Below, piece by piece: positions 60,041-64,000 of a stretch of 64,000 bases of DNA; within the stretch, counting starts at the first letter, position 1; each line of letters begins with the position of its first letter. The DNA is from Variovorax sp. OK212 (GTDB lineage Bacteria > Pseudomonadota > Gammaproteobacteria > Burkholderiales > Burkholderiaceae_C), in the NCBI RefSeq assembly GCF_900112425.1, contig NZ_FOLP01000027.1, positions 1-64,000 of the forward strand, given 5' to 3'. The notes beneath the pieces are model-generated. The model was given only the letters and a program-made list of their open reading frames with translations. It was not told the origin of the DNA and did no database searches. Both the position numbers and the translations under genes were made by a program.

Positions 60041-60698
60041 GCCGGGTGTCGGGCGCCTAAGGCTTCAGACGCTCGAGCAACTGGCGGTACTATTTTTGGT
60101 CGGCCAAATACAGCCGTATGCGGCACGTTCCAAGCCCGGGCGATCGCACAAGATGATCGCGCCTCGCTTGTACTCGATCACTTGGCGAAGGCGAAACCGC
60201 AGAACAGCTGCTCTCCGAGAGAGCCCGATGTTTTTCGTGAAGAGCTCGGACTTGTGGAAATGGGCATCAAAATTTGAGACTTTGTGGCATGGGCACATGT
60301 CGGCTAACGGTTTCAGCGACCGCTTTGTAGCTGTGCGACCGGCTGCTGGCGTTAAGGGTTGTCCGACACCTGCCCGTGTGACACCTCGATGCCGAGCATG
60401 ACGACGGCCTGAGGGCAGGTGTTGCACAACCCTTAACCGAAGCCGAAGTTCGCGTCGCCCGACAGCCGTCACCGACGGCTACAGATCAATGTGCCAGAGC
60501 AACTCACGCCCGGCGCCGTCCAACACTCCATCGTCGAGGTGCTGATGGGCTACTTGGCAGGGGCCGAGCGACAGGCATAGCGCACCCTTGTGAGCTGAGC
60601 CGTCACGACTTCTTTCTACAATTCGCGGGTTCGGGGTACCGCTTCTGTTTCCTCCCGATCCTGTCCGGTACAGCGCAGGGTCCGAGACAGGGGTTCCC
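60041..60698. other. Intergenic region with a large inverted repeat
   Basis: No gene is supported in the 660 bases. The 87-base palindromic element at 60351-60437 is the main feature; flanking frames are short and unlike proteins. Confidence 0.45.
60351..60437. repeat. 87-bp element with 25-bp near-perfect inverted ends
   Basis: The left arm GTTAAGGGTTGTCCGACACCT plus GCCC (60351-60375) and the right arm (60413-60437) are complementary at 23 of 25 positions, separated by 37 bases. It could be a miniature inverted-repeat element or a paired protein-binding site. Confidence 0.65.
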
Positions 60699-60809
60699 AT
60701 GCATTTCCAAGCACTCGCTTGGCTGCTGCTTGCAGCCAGCATCGCCGCCGAAATGGTCGGCACCATCGCCTTGCGCTATGCCGATGGCTTCACCCGCCTG
60801 TGGCGGTGA
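60699..60809 (+). pseudogene. N-terminal remnant of an SMR (EmrE-type) efflux protein
   Basis: A 36-codon frame: MHFQALAWLLLAASIAAEMV, then GTIALRYADGFTRLW and a stop. It matches the first membrane helix and the conserved Glu14 of small multidrug resistance proteins (W-L-x-L-A-x-x-x-E-x-x-GTIAL+). The gene breaks off just after the first loop. Confidence 0.8.
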
Positions 60810-60853
60810 ACAGCCGTCCGCCGTGGGCCCAAACAGTCCGTCACGTCACCCAA

Positions 60854-60970
60854 TCAAATCTGGAAGTCGTAGTCCACCGTGATCGACGCATGGTCCGAGA
60901 ATTTCACATGCTTGTAGATGTGTTCACTGCGGGCAAGCCCCGCCACAGCCGGCGTCGCCAGGGGTAGCCG
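60854..60970 (-). pseudogene. C-terminal remnant of exodeoxyribonuclease III
   Basis: The minus strand reads TPAVAGLARSEHIYKHVKFS followed by DHASITVDYDFQI and a stop. This is the end of XthA, with the SDHAPxxxDYDF signature carrying Ser where Pro is usual. Only about 38 codons remain; the upstream part is absent. Confidence 0.75.
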
Positions 60971-61217
60971 GTGCGACAAAAACATACAGACCAACCCAGG
61001 TTTTCCATTAGGAATTCAAGGTGAGTGATTGACCGTGGATTTGCCGGGTAGATCGCCCCTTTTTGCATCATTCCAAAGACCCTGCATCCACTGACGCAGC
61101 GTCATGGTGATTGCAGCATTCGGTACTGCGGGTCTTTTGTCTCTCTCCACGTTGGCGCGGGTGTCAGATCAAAGCGTGAAGTCGTCATCGACCGTGGCGG
61201 GGCACCTTGCACGGTCT
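60971..61217. other. Short intergenic stretch
   Basis: No gene and no clear terminator was seen. It lies after the end of the TRIC-family gene. Confidence 0.4.
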
Positions 61218-61883
61218 CTAGTCTGGAGCTTCGCCCTCGCGTTGAAAAGCACGCGGCAGATTCCATTGGTAGCGCAGCGAGAGGTAACGCAGCGCGAAGC
61301 AGGTGGCCAAAGCGATCCAGGTGCGCCCGCTGGACAACCATCCCAGGCTCTGGCCAATCACCTCGATGCTGGCACCGACCAGCGCCGCCGACGCATAGAT
61401 TTCACGCTGAAGAATTACCGGCACCCGATTGAGCAGCACGTCGCGCATCACACCACCGCCCACGGCCGTGACCACGCCCAGCAACAAGGCCACCTCCGTG
61501 TTGTGGCCAAAAATCAGGGCCTTCTGCGCACCGGTGACTGCAAATAGACCCAGGCCTATGGAGTCGAACAGCACAACCGGGTGCGCCAGGCGGACGACCA
61601 GCGGGCTTGCGGCGATCGTCATCAAGGCCGCCAGCAGCGCGACGGCGAGGTAGCGCCAATCGGACAGGCCAGCTGGCGGCACCGCGCCGATGCACAGGTC
61701 GCGCAGCACGCCGCCGCCGCACGCGACCGTGAACGCTATGGCCACGACGCCGAACCAGTCCAGGCCGCGGTCTCGGGCCGCGACTGCACCGCTGATGGCA
61801 AAGGCGAAGGTGCCTGCCAGATCGAGGGCGGTGAACAGGCGGTGGTCGTTCAGGCCGGCAAGGGCCAATTCGTGGACGTTCAT
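61218..61883 (-). CDS. TRIC-family (UPF0126, YadS/YicG-type) membrane protein
   Basis: A 221-residue protein with seven membrane helices built from two related halves: LDLAGTFAFAISGAVAARDRG ... ACGGGVLRDLC and FDSIGLGLFAVTGAQKAL ... AVGGGVMRDVLL. The GGGxxRD motif in each half is the family hallmark. Bacterial members are trimeric cation channels or glycine-related transporters. Its ATG (61883) overlaps the stop of the upstream amidohydrolase gene by four bases (ATGA), so both belong to one operon. Confidence 0.92.
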   Translation of the reverse strand: MNVHELALAGLNDHRLFTALDLAGTFAFAISGAVAARDRGLDWFGVVAIAFTVACGGGVLRDLCIGAVPPAGLSDWRYLAVALLAALMTIAASPLVVRLAHPVVLFDSIGLGLFAVTGAQKALIFGHNTEVALLLGVVTAVGGGVMRDVLLNRVPVILQREIYASAALVGASIEVIGQSLGWLSSGRTWIALATCFALRYLSLRYQWNLPRAFQREGEAPD

Positions 61884-63145
61884 GCGCTGGGTTCGCACAG
61901 CCACGCGCTGGCGGCGGTCAGCATTGCCTGCAAGCCGGTCTCCAGCGTCGGGTGGATCTGCGGCGCGAACATCGGCGAGTGGTTGCTGGGAATCTTGTTG
62001 ACGGTCTTGTCCTGCAGGGCTTTGGCGTACACCGCCGGATCAGTGCCGCCCACAAACCAGAACACATAGGGTACGCCCCAAGTGCGGCCGAAGACGCTGA
62101 AGTCTTCGCTGGCCGAAGCCGGACCGGGCGCCAGCGAGGCGTTCTCACCAAACTGAATACCAAACGCTTTCGCCAGCTTTTGCGTAGCGACCAGATCGTT
62201 CTCGGTCATCGGGTAGCGGTTGATGGTGGTGAACTCGGGCGGCCGCTCGGCACCGGAGGCATCGCACTCGGCGCAGCAGATGCGGCGTATGGACTTGAGC
62301 ATGTACTCGCGCGTGTCCTCGCTGAAGGTGCGTATGTTCAGCTTGATGGTGGCGTCGTCAGGGATGATGTTTTCTTTGGTACCGGCTTGCAGCGAGCCAA
62401 TCGTGAGCACGGCCGGCTCCGACGGCGCGATCTCCCGTGAGACGATGGTCTGCAGGCGCAGCGTCGTCACGGCGGCCATGATCACTGGGTCGATCGAGGT
62501 TTGCGGCTGGGAGCCGTGTGAGCCGCGCCCGAACAGTTTGATCTTCAGACTTTCTGCGCCTGACAAGGTAACGCCGGGTCGGTAACTCACGGTGCCGGCC
62601 GCACCGACCATCACGTGTTGCCCCAGGATGATGTCGGGTTTCGGGAAGCGGCCTTCACCCCAGTCGCCCACCATGGCGTTGGCGCCTTCGGCGGTTTCTT
62701 CACCGGGCTGGAACACGACCATCAGCGTACCGCGCCAGGCGGTACGGTTCGTGGACAGAATGCGCGCGGCGCCAACCATCCAGGTCACGTGCATGTCGTG
62801 GCCGCAGGAGTGCGCAACGCCGACCTCAACACCGTCCGCATCGCGCGCCTTCACGTTGCTGGCATAGGGCAGCCCGGTGTTCTCGGCCATCGGTAGCGCG
62901 TCCATGTCGGCGCGCAGCATCACGCTTGGGCCAGTGCCGTTCTTCATCACACAGACCACGCCCGTCACGCCGACGTTACGCGTCACCTCATAGCCCAGGC
63001 CCTGCATTGCGTCAGCGACGATCTTCGCAGTGCGAACCTCCTGCATGGACAACTCGGGGTGCCGATGCAGGTCTTGGTAGAGCGCTTCGAGTTCGGACAT
63101 CAGCGTGGGTTCGGCGGAGCCGAGCGCTTGGGTGAGAGCATTCAT
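61880..63145 (-). CDS. M20-family amidohydrolase/metallopeptidase
   Basis: A 421-residue peptidase M20D family enzyme (IAA-amino-acid hydrolase/hippuricase type). Zinc-site motifs are visible: LRADMDALPM, HSCGHDMHV, PGEETAEGA (catalytic Glu-Glu), GQHVM and the C-terminal SNHSPMF. The dimerisation domain lies between. It likely removes an acyl or amino-acid group from an N-acyl amino acid. Full length. Cotranslated with the TRIC-family gene. Confidence 0.9.
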   Translation of the reverse strand: MNALTQALGSAEPTLMSELEALYQDLHRHPELSMQEVRTAKIVADAMQGLGYEVTRNVGVTGVVCVMKNGTGPSVMLRADMDALPMAENTGLPYASNVKARDADGVEVGVAHSCGHDMHVTWMVGAARILSTNRTAWRGTLMVVFQPGEETAEGANAMVGDWGEGRFPKPDIILGQHVMVGAAGTVSYRPGVTLSGAESLKIKLFGRGSHGSQPQTSIDPVIMAAVTTLRLQTIVSREIAPSEPAVLTIGSLQAGTKENIIPDDATIKLNIRTFSEDTREYMLKSIRRICCAECDASGAERPPEFTTINRYPMTENDLVATQKLAKAFGIQFGENASLAPGPASASEDFSVFGRTWGVPYVFWFVGGTDPAVYAKALQDKTVNKIPSNHSPMFAPQIHPTLETGLQAMLTAASAWLCEPSA

Positions 63146-63564
63146 GGTGGATCCAGAAGTGACGGCGTAAGGGTGAACGAAGTCCGACAGAAAGCATGCT
63201 GGAGGGAATAGTAGGGCCCCGGCACGGCGATAACAAATTCGGGCCCTTTGCCGTCGTGCCGATCGCGCTGCGGATGCGGTGGCGGCAATGCGCTCGGTGG
63301 CAATTTGATAGTCAGTCCGACAAAAAAACCAGAAAATAAACAGGGCCAGAAGAGCCGCACGTGAATCGAAGTATTAGCAGTGAGTCGCTGCACCACGAAT
63401 TTTTTGCAAATGGCCAGGTTCAGTTACGCAATCAGATGAAAGAAGGCTGCCGAATTCGGCCGATCGGCGCCGCTATCGGCCCGTTGCCGAAGTTCGGAAT
63501 CTCCCAAAGCGGCCGCTGAATGTGCTATCTGCGCCGCTGCGCTCGACTTGGTCGAAAGCCATTG
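63146..63564. other. Promoter region of the amidohydrolase gene and spacer
   Basis: No gene is supported. The stretch is AT-richer than average around 63300-63420 and leads into an IS66 fragment. Confidence 0.4.
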
Positions 63565-64000
63565 ATCGACGCGACAGCACGTTTCGGCAGGCGGCGTGGG
63601 GGCGGCGCCAGTTCAGAGGCGATGGACGCCGACCAGCGACGCCTGGTCGAGGAGACGATTGCCGAGGACGAGGCGAGCCTGCGCGCGCAGCTAGAGCAAC
63701 TGCGTCTGCAAGCAGCGGCCGCCGACGCCGGCAAGGCCAAGCCGAAGGAAGCACCTCGTCAGCCGCGCCGTCAGGCTCTGCCCGAGCATATGCGCCGCGT
63801 CGAGCACCGCCACGAGCCCGACAGCACTGACTGCCAAGAGCCCGGCTGCGGCCGCCCGATGACGCGCATCGGCGAGGACATGAGCGAGCGCCTGGACATC
63901 GTGCCGGCCGAGTTCTTCGTCCACCGCCACATCTACGGCAAATGGGCCTGCCGCTGCTGCCAGGTCCTCAGGCAGGCGTCCTCCATCCCGGAGCTGATCG
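63565..64000 (+). mobile_element. IS66-family tnpC, 5' part, running off the window
   Basis: From about 63565 the frame reads IDATARFGRRRGGGASSEAMDADQRRLVEETIAEDEASL-type text, then RVEHRHEPDSTDCQEPGCG, MTRIGEDMSERLDIVPAEFF and the cysteine cluster KWACRCCQVL. This is the leucine-zipper and zinc-finger part of IS66 TnpC. The very N-terminus is altered (compare FGRSSE), and no tnpA/tnpB precede it, so it is probably truncated on the left. It continues past 64000. Confidence 0.8.

Noticed and set aside
60601..60698. Guanidine riboswitch upstream of the SMR remnant
   Set aside because: The hairpin loops expected of mini-ykkC or guanidine-III motifs are not present.
1..64000. CRISPR array, tRNA or rRNA genes
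   Set aside because: No regularly spaced repeats and no cloverleaf or rRNA sequence was recognised by eye.
1..64000. Integrase gene, attachment sites or replication initiator
   Set aside because: None was found in the window, so element type (plasmid or integrative) was left open.

Overview
The base composition (GC about 65-70 %, AT-rich only in promoters and decayed patches), the codon use and the gene families point to a beta-proteobacterium of the Burkholderiales, most likely Comamonadaceae (Variovorax/Acidovorax-like): tripartite-tricarboxylate (Tct) transporter genes, a 7TM-DISM histidine kinase, an S21 paralogue with a KKAAAV core and ESPR-type autotransporters are all at home there. 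No replication initiator or integrase was seen, so the sequence cannot decide between a (mega)plasmid and an integrated conjugative element.

Region 1 (1-15 kb) is an accessory 'establishment' block of the kind found in conjugative elements: DUF932, RadC-like JAB protein, ArdC-like antirestriction protein, DUF2958, two regulators with receiver domains, a duplicated winged-helix-like protein and a long ParB. Three of these genes (DUF932, radC, DUF2958) are preceded by copies of the same ~180-nt leader with a conserved, co-varying hairpin; it is probably the radC RNA motif or a relative. A complete aspartate decarboxylase gene (panD) sits among them.

Region 2 (15-33 kb) is a complete R388/Trw-like conjugation system. 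On the minus strand lie three overlapping genes that look like stbA-stbB-stbC. Next comes an intergenic oriT whose hairpin and nick sequence closely match R388, then trwA-, trwB- and trwC-like genes, a divergent HTH-receiver regulator with a candidate operator, and virB1-virB11 in strict order, including a small lipoprotein (probable entry exclusion) and a 50-residue VirB7. Several gene junctions overlap as ATGA or TGATG, indicating translational coupling.

Region 3 (33-36.4 kb) is a graveyard: a frameshifted receiver gene, an intact H-NS-like gene, two striking inverted repeats, an IS66 tnpA fragment and other gene ends.

Region 4 (36.4-64 kb) looks like ordinary Burkholderiales cargo. It holds a giant PATR autotransporter next to its likely two-component system, an rpsU (S21) gene, and an alpha/beta-hydrolase-LuxR fusion divergent from a diiron oxygenase-like gene. 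It continues with a MarR gene divergent from tctBA (no tctC), a cupin/JmjC-like gene followed by a decayed paralogue, a LysR-oxidoreductase pair, a KfrA-like coiled-coil protein, remnants of an SMR efflux gene and xthA, and a TRIC-family gene coupled to an M20 amidohydrolase. IS66 pieces occur at 35.8, 46.6 and 63.6 kb and an IS5-type piece at 45.7 kb. Decayed copies of genes found intact elsewhere in the window (first gene, autotransporter end, cupin protein, receiver protein) show repeated duplication and decay.
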